DNA of 64,000 bases from Hygrocybe punicea (lineage: Eukaryota; Basidiomycota; Agaricomycetes; Agaricales; Hygrophoraceae), in NCBI GenBank assembly GCA_963556145.1, contig OY744465.1, positions 5,146,001 to 5,210,000 of the forward strand. The letters are read 5' to 3'. Positions 12,950 through 24,900 of this stretch are shown here, piece by piece. The position numbers and the translations under genes were made by a program. The notes under the pieces are model-generated. The model saw nothing but the letters and a program-made list of their open reading frames with translations. It had not been told where the DNA came from and searched no databases. Each line of letters starts with the position of its first letter. The first letter of the stretch is position 1.

Positions 12950-13759
12950 TTATAAAAATAAACCATTCTTTTTATGCCAATCCTCAATAGAATCCGGTCC
13001 ATATCGCTCATAGACGGACTTGCCACCCTCTGGAAGACGGACGTAGGCTGGTTTGGAGTTTGTCATAACACAAACCTACGAATTTAGACAACATGAGCGC
13101 AACGAGGACGTTGGCATGATATCAGGAACAAACCATTGTCTCGGGGTCCTCAAGCTCAGGTGAGTCTATAGCGGCAGCAAAAGGGTGTAATAAATCAGGC
13201 CTGGAAATGATAGGCAGATAAGAACAGGTGGGGACCACAGTTGAATTTGCAACGAACCAGGTCTCATCGTACAACCAAAGCATCGAAGAGCATTTGGAAC
13301 AGAAGTTCCTTTCGGAGGACGCGATGGATTGTTGTTCCGTGCCACGATTCAAGATAGCCTTGTAAACGCTGAGTGTCACAAATCAAGCAAGGTTGGTAAG
13401 GTCGCCGGACTCGGGGGAGAGGAACACACCTAACAAAATTTGAGCACGGTCCAAGCGAATTAAACATGGGTTCATGAAAACTAGTTCTTAAAGGTGTACC
13501 CACCTGTTCTCCTTGGAAATCAGCAGGGATGATTGGACATCCGAATCCGAATCATCGCTGGCACTCACCTGAGGTGCTCCTTCCCTTCCACCTTCAAGGT
13601 CTCGGCATGTGCCCCGAGGTTGATACTCCCTCCCACCCCACCGACTTTACGGCAGATGGAGCAAAGACAAAGCTGATCCAATCAAGAAGGTTTATTGAAC
13701 AAATTCGTGAATAACCGCAAGTAACCACTGACCTGATAAGGAGAAGGTGTGCTCGACAT
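12950..13759 (-). CDS. GFA-domain (CENP-V/GFA-type) zinc-binding protein
   Basis: Small multi-exon gene that is easy to miss because no single open frame is long. Assembled exons give a start MSSTPSPYQ (13759), then LCLCSICRKVGGVGGSINLG with the CXCXXC zinc cluster, then VYKAILNRGTEQQSIASSER, NFCSKCSSMLWLYDETW with the second CXXC pair, PDLLHPFAAAIDSPELEDP, and a last exon ending RYGPDSIEDWHKKNGLFL before a TAA at 12950-12952. This order matches the fungal branch of the glutathione-dependent formaldehyde-activating (GFA) fold. The enzymatic role in that branch is not established, so I call the fold only. Introns are about 50-80 bp; the borders around 13400-13500 are the least certain. Confidence 0.78.
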
Positions 13760-14784
13760 GACGGAGAACTTGACTGCTCCGCAATGGCAACTTCCTGTCA
13801 ATTCGATGGGCATATTCAAGCTTGTTCAGGTTTAAGTCGAGTTAGGTTCAAGTTGGGGAGCGCCGACAAGTTACTAAACTTACAGCAAAACACGTCTGAA
13901 TACAAACTCATCTTGGATATCACCAGTACTCCAACGCGAGGCGCAGCTTCGATTCCTTCAATATCAGCAATATAGCAGCTTTTTCAAGGTCGCAGAGGTC
14001 CTGAGGGAGAGGAAGAGGCAGGAGAAGAGGGCGGATGTATAAAATGGATTATTTTCTTGCCGAAATTTTAAAGCCAATCATAAACTCCGACTTTGGCCGC
14101 TATATAAGGCACCTGAAAAAGAAGAAAAAAAACCCCCAGGAGGAATGCCACGCTGGTCGTTGCGTTGATGTTTTACCGTCGATACAGTGCCATTGACTCC
14201 TCGAGTCTGTTATCCCCCGAGACCGTAACCAGGCCTAGGAAATGTTCCGACTACTTATCCAAGGTCGGGGCATGTCGACTTTGCACTGGGACATCTTTCG
14301 ACCTTCGTCGTTGTATGTGTACATTCTGGTGAGTTCTTTCCTTGTTGGTTTACTTTCCCCAAAAACACGGTTGTTTGCCAATGATTTCCAAAATTATACT
14401 GATTTTATGAGTCGGACTCGTCTTGTGGACGGGATTGACGATCAAGTTCTTTTTCTCTGAGACTTTTTTCTCCTTCCTCATGCCAAGTATCCTTCCTGCA
14501 TACTGATTCATTTATCCGTACAGAATCTTGGGTAATACTGCCGTGTTCCGTTCATAAAGTCCCCCATCATTTCAACGTTTTTATTTGGTCGTTGTGAGCG
14601 GATACCAGCGCACCTTGTAGCCGTTGTTCTCGACGAGCACGCCCTCGATACCCTTCTGTAGTTGATTGGCATCAACAAAGATATATTTGCTGACCAGTGC
14701 AACGTCCTTAAGACTTGAAGCCGTAGTCACGTTATTATACTCACCTAATACACGCCGCTGACAACGTTGTCCAGTCCTTTGGCG
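13760..14784. other. Divergent promoter region
   Basis: About 1 kb between the divergent GFA gene and the dysferlin-domain gene. It contains TATA-like sequences (tataaaatgg near 14037, tatataagg near 14101) and A-rich tracts. Short frames at 14242-14460 and 14508-14702 have no recognisable domain. No gene is supported. Confidence 0.5.
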
Positions 14785-16406
14785 ATGGCGACCATGGAAT
14801 ACGTCGACATTCCGTCCTTTGCAATCCGACTGCAGGGCCACGACATCTCCCCTGCACAAAAGACTTTAGTTTCCCTCCCTCGTCCTGCAAAGTCCTCATC
14901 CTCATCAACCACCACCACCACCACCCCTATGTCACCGCCAAAGACTCCCTTACTTTCCCAGTTCCTCCTCTCTTCGACTTTCCAACTTCCCCCAACACCC
15001 CCCAACACTCCACCCAGGCGCGGCAGCGCACCCGTCCTCCTCTCCACACGCGACCCACTCTCCATCCCCATTTCAACCACCAACTTCCGCAGATTTGTAG
15101 CCAAAGTCGGTCCCGTGTTCTGGCTGCAGGACCGCATCGAGGAGATCGTGATGTGGAGAAAGGGCTGGAAATTCACGACCGCCTGGATGGCGATATTTGC
15201 TCTGTTATGTACGTTCGCAAATCCCCCCTTTGTATTAATATTGTCCTGTTTAGCTGTGCACGGTCTGCAATAAAGGTTATTTTCCTCGCTTGGTCCTTCT
15301 CTTACCCCTCCTCATCGTCCTCAGCATCATGCTCTCCACGCACCCACCCGTGGCCCCGTCATCGGGTTCAGAGCCGGCGTTTCCCAAACTACAATCAGTC
15401 CCACCCTTTAATGTAACCGAAGGTTCCGTGGCCTGGCAAGCAAACATGCAAGCAATCCAAAACCTCATGGGCGCATAGTACGTCTATTCCACTACCCCCT
15501 CACCCTCTCTACCCATTCTCATGTTCTCAGCTCTGACCTACATGACGCCGTCCTCCCCGTCCTCCCCCTCCTTACCCACGGCACTCCATCCACCACTCCA
15601 CTCCTCACCCTCACCCTCCTCGCCTTTGCCACCCTCCTCCCGCTTACCCAACTCCTTCCCATGCGCCCCACTCTTCTCACCCTCGGCATCGCCCCACTCA
15701 TCCTCACCCACCCTCGCGTGCGTGCACACATCTTACCACTCCTCCTCCTCCACTACTCTACATCCCACAAACCCCTCTCCTCCACACTCGTACGCATTGC
15801 TGACGACAACCGCCTTCACGACCACCACTGGCGTGCCGAGATGCGCACCGTGGAGCTCTGGGAGAACGAACGTTGGTCGAGGCCAGGCTCGTCTGGCGCG
15901 GACGGCGATGGGTGGGGCAAAGGGAATCTGCGTGCAGGGGAGCGTGTAGGCTGGACCAGGGGCCGAGATGGATGGAGCGGTGTGCTTCCAGACGGCAGTG
16001 GCCAAGTCAGGTCAGTAACGTGTTCCTCTCTTGAGTTTCCGTTCTGTATTTTTTCTTCTTTCCCTCTCCTTCTATATATATATATATGCGCTAACCACAG
16101 CTGCAGCAGTAACCTCACATTCTCTCTAGCGCCGGGGTGGCTCTTTGTCGAGACCGAGGACTGGCGGCCTGACATTGATGCGACGTGGATTTCGCCAATT
16201 GGGTCTGACGCCAGTACGTTCCTCTGCCACACATGCTCGTTTCTAACTATTCATGCGTTACTCTGCGCTGTTCAGACGGATGGGTGTACACCAATGATGC
16301 TTGGCTCGATCCGCACCCTGCTCCTGCTGACAGGTGGAAGGTGCGTGGGGCAACGCGGAGAAGGCGGTGGGTGCGGAGGGTGTATTATAACGGGGCTGGT
16401 AGTTAA
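14785..16406 (+). CDS. Pex30/Pex24-type peroxin with dysferlin domain
   Basis: Integral membrane protein of the fungal Pex23/Pex24/Pex30 group, which regulates peroxisome number and ER-peroxisome contact sites. After a Ser/Thr/Pro-rich N-terminus come hydrophobic membrane segments (AWMAIFALLCYF, VLLLPLLIVLSIML; then a Leu-rich stretch from 15560 to 15770 including LLTLTLLAFATLLPLTQLLP). The C-terminal half holds the dysferlin pair: ELWENERW, then GWLFVETEDWRPDIDATW and GWVYTNDAWLDPHPAP, ending RRRRWVRRVYYNGAGS. The tryptophan spacing is the hallmark of DysFN/DysFC. At least four introns are inferred (near 15210-15278, 15477-15530, 16011-16130, 16214-16275). Start MATMEYVDIPS at 14785 is favoured; an upstream in-frame ATG exists at 14767. 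The stop is TAA at 16404. Confidence 0.82.
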
Positions 16407-16462
16407 CACGTTAACTGGTAAAAGTTAGGTCTTCTAGCAGTAGTAGTAGTAAGGCTTGCATC

Positions 16463-17735
16463 ATGTTTGCTATACAAAACCTTGAACAATATGGCAACTT
16501 CCGATATTTCCCATCGTTGCTCACCATGCCGATCAGCACTACCAGTACTAACATGGGTAACCCAGAATTATCCTTACCGCTGGCAGACCTACTTGGAAAA
16601 GGGATCCTGGAGTCTTTCAGGTCAGCCGAGAGAACGAGTGCCGCGACATGGCTGGCCCAAGGGGAATTGGACAAGGAAGAGTACATTCGGCTGCTGATGA
16701 TGCTATGGCACGTATACGAGTCAGTTCGGATTCTCCACATTATCGCTCGCGTCCCCTGGCTCTTTTTCTTTTTGCTCAATGACCATTTTATCCTTCAGTA
16801 CGCTGGAACGTGCCCTCACGCTGCACTCGTCCCAGCCCAGTCTGAAATCTACATACAACCCATCTGTGTTGGCTCGCTCAGATTCGATCGCAGACGACAT
16901 CTCACATCTACTTCAAATACCGCCATCCAAGTCATCGTGGAAGTCTCACCCCACACACACCGCCCTGCTCATTTCGCCACCCGCACCCCTTACCGCCTAC
17001 ACCTCACGTCTTCGGGCGTTATCAGATTCTGCCGACGATCCATCCCTGCTGCTGGCACACGCATATGTGCGCTATCTCGGCGATATGCGCGGAGGGCTGA
17101 TTATTCGCCGTACGTTGGCAAAAGTTTACGGACTGGATGACTCGGAAGTCCGTGGATTGGGACTCAAGTTTTATGACTTTAACGAATTCGCAACGCCACA
17201 TGCACAGCAACGGTACAGAGATGGATTAGACCTCGCCGTCGGCGATAATCTAGAACTAAAAGGTAATGACCCCTCCCTCCCCCAAATATCACACGCATAT
17301 GGTTATTAAAATCTGTTCCTGGGCTCAGCTGCGATAGTCCGAGAGGGTATAAAAGCATTCGAACTAAACAGCGCCTTGTTCACGGTTCTTCAAGCACCGA
17401 ACTCACGACCAGCAACCACCACCACCACCACCCCACCCGCTCTTCCCCATCTCGGCAATCCAACAATATCCGAAGACGGTGAAGAAGGTTGCGATACAAA
17501 GGCATTCCCTATCATGATCGAACACAACAGCAATCCACCGGGGCCTCAGGCGGGAATGGTGTCGTTGGCTTCGGTTATCTCGGTGGTCGCGGGCATCTGC
17601 CTCGCGCACTTCGTGATTGTCGTGGGAGGACTGACTGGAGCGAGGGGCTATGCGAAATTGCAAGCGGTTGAGCAGTGGTTGTATTCCGTGTGGGAGTCGT
17701 CGACAGGTTGGATGAATCGGACAGGACCACTGTAG
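16463..17735 (+). CDS. Heme-oxygenase-like protein with C-terminal membrane anchor (Hmx1-type)
   Basis: Three exons (16463-~16720, ~16786-17262, ~17330-17735). The fold signature is clear: ELDKEEYIRLLMMLWHVYE, a LERAL helix, YVRYLGDMRGGLIIRR (the GDxxGG distal-helix motif) and a FELNSALF helix near the end. A C-terminal hydrophobic segment (VISVVAGICLAHFVIVVGG) fits the ER-membrane anchor of yeast Hmx1-like enzymes. Canonical enzymes split heme to biliverdin, iron and CO. The oddity is that the helix that normally carries the proximal heme-ligand histidine reads GILESFRSAERTSAATW, with Phe where I expect His. Catalytic competence is therefore doubtful. Translation may instead start at 16526 (MPISTTST). 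A His/Thr/Pro-rich linker lies in the last exon. Confidence 0.75.
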
Positions 17736-18089
17736 TCTCTTGGCTGTTACTTTAATGATTAACGCATCGCCCAGCGTCTTTGAGTTTCAAGTTGTTTCCG
17801 ACGGTCCTGAAGCCATTGGTGAACCACGACTCAAACAAGTATTCCTCTTCTCAGGCCCGCCGCCGGAAAAACGTAGATAGTTGGACGAAGGACACATTGT
17901 TACACGACAAATACAAAAAAGATTCCTAAGCTCGAGAACCACAACGATATAATATACTCCTACAGTCACCCTCCACATTTCTTCTTCTCAATCTCGTCCC
18001 CCTTATGTTACAACTGGTCCGCCAAGATCCATATAGTACCCAGTCATTCTCTCACGAGACCTTATCCGAGAAATAATACGACAGACAAC
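17736..18089. other. Convergent intergenic spacer
   Basis: Spacer between the heme-oxygenase-like gene (+) and the secreted cysteine-rich gene (-). No open frame of note and no repeat recognised. Confidence 0.4.
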
Positions 18090-19382
18090 CTAGTGGCTGG
18101 GAGGGCCAATGCAGAACACGCCAGCATTCGCCACCGGGATACCGAGGCAGAAACGCGGGGGTTCACAGCGAGTGAACGCCCACTGCCCATTGATGCATGT
18201 CTGGAAGCCATCCGCGAAGCATCTCGATAAACTCCCAGGGATGCAGCACACATCAGGCGAACAGCACGTCCCGTTGCGGACAAGACCATTCGGACAGCAC
18301 TTGCCCTGCACACATTGTTCTCCTTCTTGACAACAGACAGGTCCTCCTTGCGTGATACACGTATTGCGGTTGGCCGGGCAGCATATGCCGGGATCACGGC
18401 AAGGCGCGTTGGAGGGGCAGCATGTCGTGCCTCCGCAAGGCTGCAACCCGCTTGCACAGCAACGCCCGCTGGATGGATTGAGACACGATTCGTTGTCGAA
18501 GCAACACGTAAACGCAACACTGACGAATCCAAGCAATGTCTGGGATGGGCCACAGGCAACTGGGCAGCATCCCTGGCCGACTCCAGTGCCCGGATTGTGA
18601 CACTCGGCGAATGCAGCAGCGACACCAGCAGCGCAGGCACATGCCAGACCAAATGATGCTATGCATGCAGCGGTGCAAAGGACGCCGGCACCCGTCGCGA
18701 TGCCCAGGCAGACCAAGCATCGACTGGCATGGGCAGTATCGTCAACTTTTCCTGGAAACCCAATTGGCCCTTGCTGTCGGCGAAGGAGTAATAGGGCATC
18801 GTCCACAGGATCAGACGTCGGGCAGCCGGAAATTGTTTCGCGTATAACCTGGGGAACATGAGAGAGCTCGTCCAAGAGATGATCTGGAATGACTGGCATA
18901 GGAATGGGAGTGCCGTCGGCGAATGTGAGGTTGGATGATTGTTGAGAGAAGGGAGTGATCTCCTGGCCATTAATGGTGCCTTTCGTCCAATTGCCTTCGG
19001 TGGTGAACGTAATGTCCTTGATGACCCCTATCATGTCTCCGAAATGCCACTTGCTACACATCGTCCCATCGGAAGCGATATCCGCGCTGAATTGCAGCAC
19101 TGGCGACTCTCTGGAGTCCTCAATGTCTACAAAGATGTGTAGGTTTGGCGTCGAGTTTCCGCTAAGTCCACCAGACACCTTCAAATCTCCCAAACAATTC
19201 CTGAATGTGAGTCCTTGCGCACCGGTGGTGCATGTCCCATTACGCCATGACGGGTCATTGCGTTTATCGAAAGTATGGGATACAGGTTGGTCATTGGTCT
19301 CTCGTCGGACGACATCTCCAATAGGTGTGAACGCGATTGCCGCAGTCACGCAAGTGACCGAAAGAATAGAAGGGAACTTCAT
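18090..19382 (-). CDS. Secreted cysteine-rich protein of unknown function
   Basis: Intronless frame of 430 residues. It starts with a signal peptide (MKFPSILSVTCVTAAIAFTP). A KR site at residues 40-41 (HTFDKRNDPSW) suggests Kex2-type processing. The N-terminal half (about residues 45-200) has several N-glycosylation sequons (NGT, NST, NWT, NLT) and a beta-rich look. After an Ala/Cys-rich hydrophobic segment (LVCLGIATGAGVLCTAACIA), the C-terminal half carries some 35-40 cysteines in repeating motifs such as CCPSNAPCRDPGICCPANRN and CCQEGEQCVQGKCCPNG. Those spacings resemble the cysteine-rich repeats of secreted or wall-associated fungal proteins. I do not recognise a named family. A TATA-like sequence precedes the gene near 19430. 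Confidence 0.7.
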   Translation of the reverse strand: MKFPSILSVTCVTAAIAFTPIGDVVRRETNDQPVSHTFDKRNDPSWRNGTCTTGAQGLTFRNCLGDLKVSGGLSGNSTPNLHIFVDIEDSRESPVLQFSADIASDGTMCSKWHFGDMIGVIKDITFTTEGNWTKGTINGQEITPFSQQSSNLTFADGTPIPMPVIPDHLLDELSHVPQVIRETISGCPTSDPVDDALLLLRRQQGPIGFPGKVDDTAHASRCLVCLGIATGAGVLCTAACIASFGLACACAAGVAAAFAECHNPGTGVGQGCCPVACGPSQTLLGFVSVAFTCCFDNESCLNPSSGRCCASGLQPCGGTTCCPSNAPCRDPGICCPANRNTCITQGGPVCCQEGEQCVQGKCCPNGLVRNGTCCSPDVCCIPGSLSRCFADGFQTCINGQWAFTRCEPPRFCLGIPVANAGVFCIGPPSH

Positions 19383-21938
19383 AGAAAGAGGAGGTTCAGG
19401 TGAGGGATTCGACTGCGAGTGGATGAAGAATATATAGCACCCTGGGAGATGACCTCAAAACGGAGTTTACCCTAGTACGTCGGCATCAAGACAACCGCGC
19501 CCAGGTGCAAAGCAAGGCATATGACTTCGGGGAGTATCGCCGCTCAAGACGAATTCGACACAGCAGAATTAGTTAAGACATCGGGCCAGTCTATCGTCCT
19601 TTAAGGGCGTAGCCTAGGGTAAATTCAACCGTGCTGGATTCAGATGCTGCACTGCGCCCACGGTGGAGGAAGTTACTTGAGTTACTAGGCCATATCAAGG
19701 TTCACAACAGGTATAAGGATCCAGTCCAATTTAGATGAGTGTGATGTATGTCTCACCATCATTGAATGTCTCACCATCATTTATCATGTCACCTGAGTCG
19801 CCAGACAATGAGAGACGGCGTCTTCACACCGATGTCTGTATGTCGCGGTCGGGCCGGGATCTCCGTGACCTGGCGCCATGTTAAGGTTGGCGACGACATA
19901 GTCGGATGGTGTGAACGAGCTGGAGCAAAAAAATTGGAGCAAGAAAGAGGGACATACTGCCAGCTCTACACCTGGAGAAGGATTGATGTCGTCGAAATCG
20001 CCTTGGGAAGGTGAGGATCAAGACCCTTCCGACGATTGTTGAGTAAAGCGTTTCGAAATTACTCTGGTGGTCTTCCAAGGGAGGCATTGATGGGCGCGCG
20101 GAATGCTCTCCTTATGTGAATGAAGGACGTATCTCACAACCCTACGCCAAACGCCGCCGGGAACGTCTGGGCGGCCATCGTCGTCCATCATCCTAAAGGA
20201 ATCCAGTCTGCTTTTGATGCCATCCCGATCAAGCGACATCCTAACAGAGTCGTTGGACATCCCCAGAGTCTACAACTGTCACGAGTGTGTCGATTTCAAT
20301 GTTGATCCGATAGACAGAGCGAACCAGGCAATGTGTGGAGAATTTTCAGGGATATCATTTTGAGCTTGAAACTACAACGCCGGCGAGACATGATAAGAAA
20401 ATAGACTGGAACCAGATGTGTGGGATGAAATAAGTCCAGTCTGCTGTGCGAAAGGCTTCAGGAGGGAGTGATCTCAGGGCCATAAAGGGGTGTATGGGCG
20501 CGAAGACATACAGAGGATCCAATTGATCAAAAACCAGGTTCGAATCCGAAGTCTTCTCGCTGACCAGCAGCAAAAACGCCGTAAAAAGTGGCACGACTGC
20601 GTTGGAAACCAGTGAATCCCACCGAAAACTGTTCCAAAACAACACTCATCAGGTTATCCCTGCCAGTGCTTTCATCTGTGCTGGACCGAATGTGCCCACT
20701 CGTGAAGCTAGACACTATACTCGCCCATGCTTGGTCACGGTAAGCCTCTTTCAGATTCTGGATGGCTGGGCTGGACCTGAAAGACCGAGCCTCAATAAAT
20801 TTAGGACTCGGAATCAAGTCGTCGTCCAAGGCAACCAGCGTGTTACGCATGTCTACGTGGTGGAGGGCAGCAAACTTGCAAGCCTCCTACAGTCTGCTGG
20901 CCGCCGCAGTGCCAATTGCTCTTGAACAACTTCAACTTCGGAGCGCGGGCGATAACGGGGTTGGATTCTCCAACAGATACTGTCCTCACCTCTATCTTCT
21001 CCCCACATGTGCTGGAATTACTTGGACATTGCATCCCTTCTGACCGAGATTATGAGATAATGAAACGTCATGGCCTTTCCAAGACGTAGTGAGTTAGATT
21101 CAATCTCCACTTGCACTTGAGTCCTGCTTTGTTGTTGACATACTCATCCTCGAGCACGTTGGAATCAATAGCAAATTTGGAGACAATAGAAAGTATGTTT
21201 GGTTGCTCAACCTGTCAAACCAGCGTCTCCGGTGCAACCATCAAACTTACAATAAACCGCACCAAGAAGCATTTGAAGTTGGACCTTACTGCTGCTGCCT
21301 CGATCAGCAGAAGGACAAGCCAGGCAAGTGGACATCTCTTGTGGCAAGTCTTAACCTCTCTGGCTGAAAGCAAATATCTGCTTGCAGCAAGATCTATTCC
21401 ATCGTCATACAATGGTGCTGAAACTCGTCCCCATCTGCAAGCAAAATAAGCTCATCTTGATCGTCCTTAGTCACATACGGTTATCAGATTCAAAGAGTAT
21501 CACCCCGTGAAGTTTGCGTTTCCAGTGAACAATCCATGATTAATGTCTGGCGTTCTGAGAGGATCAATCATCACAAGGTCACAATGACCTTTGCCTCAAT
21601 TCAAGGCGTGTACAGACCAGTTGCACTCAGTACTCGAATCTGACCTTTCAATAGATGCAGATGACTTTGAGTTCAACCTTACTGCACTCATATGCATTTA
21701 TCGTCACGTTCGGGAACTGATGATAGCAGTTCGTGCGAAAGTGGAGACTGTCGACCTCAGTTCCCTTCAAGCCCTAAGGCGAGCAGCTGCATCCGAAGTC
21801 GGGTCAATATGCACTATTATGTAGATGAAGTACAAATGCTTTCATGTATGTTGTTCTTGCCTAGCATCGAGATAAAGGCAATGGGCCACCTTATTACACT
21901 TTTCCTAACAATAATAGGTAGTTATGTGGTACGTTTTT
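19383..21938. other. Intergenic region with weak open frames
   Basis: About 2.5 kb without a gene I can support. Overlapping minus-strand frames at 20850-20527 and 20645-20355 together look mildly coding and end in a hydrophobic segment (FIPHIWFQSIFLSCLAGVVV), so a small or decayed membrane-protein gene is possible. Plus-strand frames at 21111-21449 and 21591-21824 have no recognisable domain. Confidence 0.4.
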
Positions 21939-24900
21939 CTATTCAAGTTTCTTGCATCCAAGCTTATGTCGTGACCAGTCAGCATTCTGGCAATTCTTTC
22001 CGCAATACACCGTCTTCGTGCAACGACTGCACCTCATCAACCTCCCTCCCGCTTCACTCGCACCCTTTCCACAACGGGCGCACGAAGAAACGTCGACGTC
22101 TCGGTTCGAGTTCACGGTCCCACTGCCTCCATCGACACTCGCCTCGTCATCACCTTTTTGAAGTCCTTTGACTCGCGAGTGATCCTTCAATGTCCCAGCA
22201 ACACTTTCCACATACGGCACGGCAAACAGCTGCGAGAATGCAGCACGCGTCACAAATGGCGCCAATCCCTTCCACTTCGCTACCTCTCTAAATTCGCCCA
22301 GCCCCACACCTTCCCCGCATGCACATATGGGATTCTGCTCAAACTCAACGGAAAGCGGTATTTTGCCTGTCTTAGTGTACTGGCAGGTCGGCTTGTGACT
22401 CCATGTCCGGCAACGTTCCACAAATACAGGAAACAGGTGCTTCCACGCCGTGACTTCCTCTCCTTTCGTTACAATACTAATCATCTGCCCGTTCAGCTTG
22501 AGGTTGGCAATGAGCTGTCCGTGTTGGTCCAATAATCGGTGGGTCAATGGGAGGATACAAGTGTCTGCGACCAAGGTAGCCGATGCTAAATCAAAGCAAA
22601 GGCGGTTAATGAAAATGAGAGTGTACTCTCCGCCATCGGAAGGGTCGGTGAATCCAAATATCCTGCGTGCATTGGGTTCGATCGCACGACTGAATAGCGC
22701 GTGGAGCGTGTCTTTCACATTAACAAGGACATCGGCTTCTGATGACATCTCCCGTAGATCACGTTCACGATCTGACAGTCCGAGAGAAACATGTGGATTA
22801 ACCCAATCGGTCCCATGCTTGCGTGGATTGAATGTCGGTAAACGTTGTAGATCCAGTCGGTGAACGTTCCAAGCTGTCAGGGTACCGTCTCCACATGGAA
22901 GCAATGGGAAATTCTTGATCGAGAAACCACCTGGACGTCGATGCCAAGATAATGGGACAACAGCCTGCGAATAATGTCAAGGTCCGCAATTTTATGTTTA
23001 TTTCCAAGGAAACAAGTACAAACCTCAATCCAACCCGACTTGCGTGCGATACGCAGCTTGGTTTCTTCGCCGTTGACAGGGAATGGGTACGTCAAAAGTT
23101 TCGACTCTTTACCTAAAGTCACCTCTATAACACATGGAGACAGTTGCTTCGATCCCGCCTCTCCCTGTACATCTTCTCTAGCCAACTTCCCGATCTCCCA
23201 TTTGGTTCCCAAAGTCGAGATCTTCAAATCACGTACAGCTACAGAAACCCGTTCATGCGTGATTGTTGGTGAAGGTGGCTCCAGATTAGTTTCTCTTGTG
23301 GATAAATATGGGCTTTGCGGTACGATGTGAAAAAGCTTTGGGTCCGAGAGATTGACACTGAATAAAGACATATTATCGCCTAGCTTGTTTCTGAGCGCTG
23401 ATGTCATGGCAGGTGTGATGTATACTCCCAAGCCGACTTGCATATCCTGTATATCCGCAACAATAAAGCAATACGACGGGATCCAGACGGAGAGCACAAG
23501 ATCAGACGATCCCAACAATCCCTTCGGATCCTCATCCACGATGGCACGAGTGCTACTCCCGCTACCTTCGACAGTCAGGTTGCCAAATACGAGCTGGATA
23601 CCTGAGAACGTATTGTGAAAAGATGTTGACCAGAAATTACATAGAAGAAAGGGTGTCCCAATGTTTGGTTGGTCCAAAACCTTAAGCTTCTGTCTAGGAA
23701 CAGTGAGGAGAAGGCAGACCACCGGGGGGACTGTCACCCAGTTCCGGAACAATGCAGTTTTCGCAAAATTAATGGTGGGTGGCATCTGGTAAATTTCAAC
23801 GGAATACACGCCTCGCATATGAAGCTGGCAGCAAAGATCTTGATAGAAGTTGGTCCCTAGAATGAGCTTTCTATCCGCATGAAACATGTCGAATATCTTT
23901 TCCATGACCAACCGCCAGTTGGTCTGGACCCGTGATTTGACAAGGCTGAGGAGTGCTGCGAATGTACTTCTATCGTAGTGAATGAGATTTGTCGACTTCC
24001 TTGGATTTTGCATGACTGCAGACAGGTTTTCATGTTGGAACATGTGATGGTAGATATCGAAGAGAAGTTTCGCCAAGTCAAGGGGGTCGAATGTTGAGAA
24101 CAACCGGTCCTGATTGAATTGATGCAACGCAATGGTATCACCAAGGTAAGGTATCTTCCACGCAATTCGTTCGTGATATTGCTTGTTGGTTGTCTCGTCG
24201 AAGATCTGTCTCATTAAAATCTCATGCACGTTGCAATGAGAGTTAAAGCCGGAGAGATAGTCAACCGGTGCAATTCCACAGAGCAAAGAGATCACTTGAA
24301 TATCTGTGCATAAACGCTCCATGAGGGCTTTCATGCCGTCATCAGCACCGACTATAAGGCTCTCGGTGTAGATGGTAGAAGACGGTCCATGAATTAGGAG
24401 AGGAACCGTTGCGATGAGTACATTTAAAAGTCCTATATGATCGGCGATGTTGGAGGTTTCGATGACGTTGAATGCTGTAGGAGCTGCTCGAGACATGTCA
24501 GCAGCGTAATCGCCTCCGTCAAGCACGAGTTCAGCCGCGGAAAAGGGCGAGACAAACTGGGAGGCCGATGTCGAACCTGTGGTTTGACAATTCCGGAGAG
24601 TATGGCATAATGCAAGAGCGTCGCCAACGAAGCATCTTACGATGACAGGGCTACGGGAACTTGGTAATACGGCTTTCTTGAAGGTATCACACCATTCCTT
24701 GAACTGAGATTGTGCGCAAGCGATCAAGTCATCGATTGTGACCGACTTTCTAGACTTGTGTTCTGCGGCAAAAGCTGCCAGAAGGTGGAAACTTTGCAGA
24801 GGATACGACCCATAATGCAGATAGCAACCTTCCCCCATGACGGAATAGATGAAAGTAGGGTTCAGGAGCTTCGCCGATTCGACGTCCTTTGCATTGGTAA

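Noticed and set aside
14881..15729. Overlapping Ser/Pro- or Arg/Gly-rich frames antisense to the peroxin gene
   Set aside because: They mirror the C-rich coding strand of the dysferlin-domain gene and have no domain of their own.
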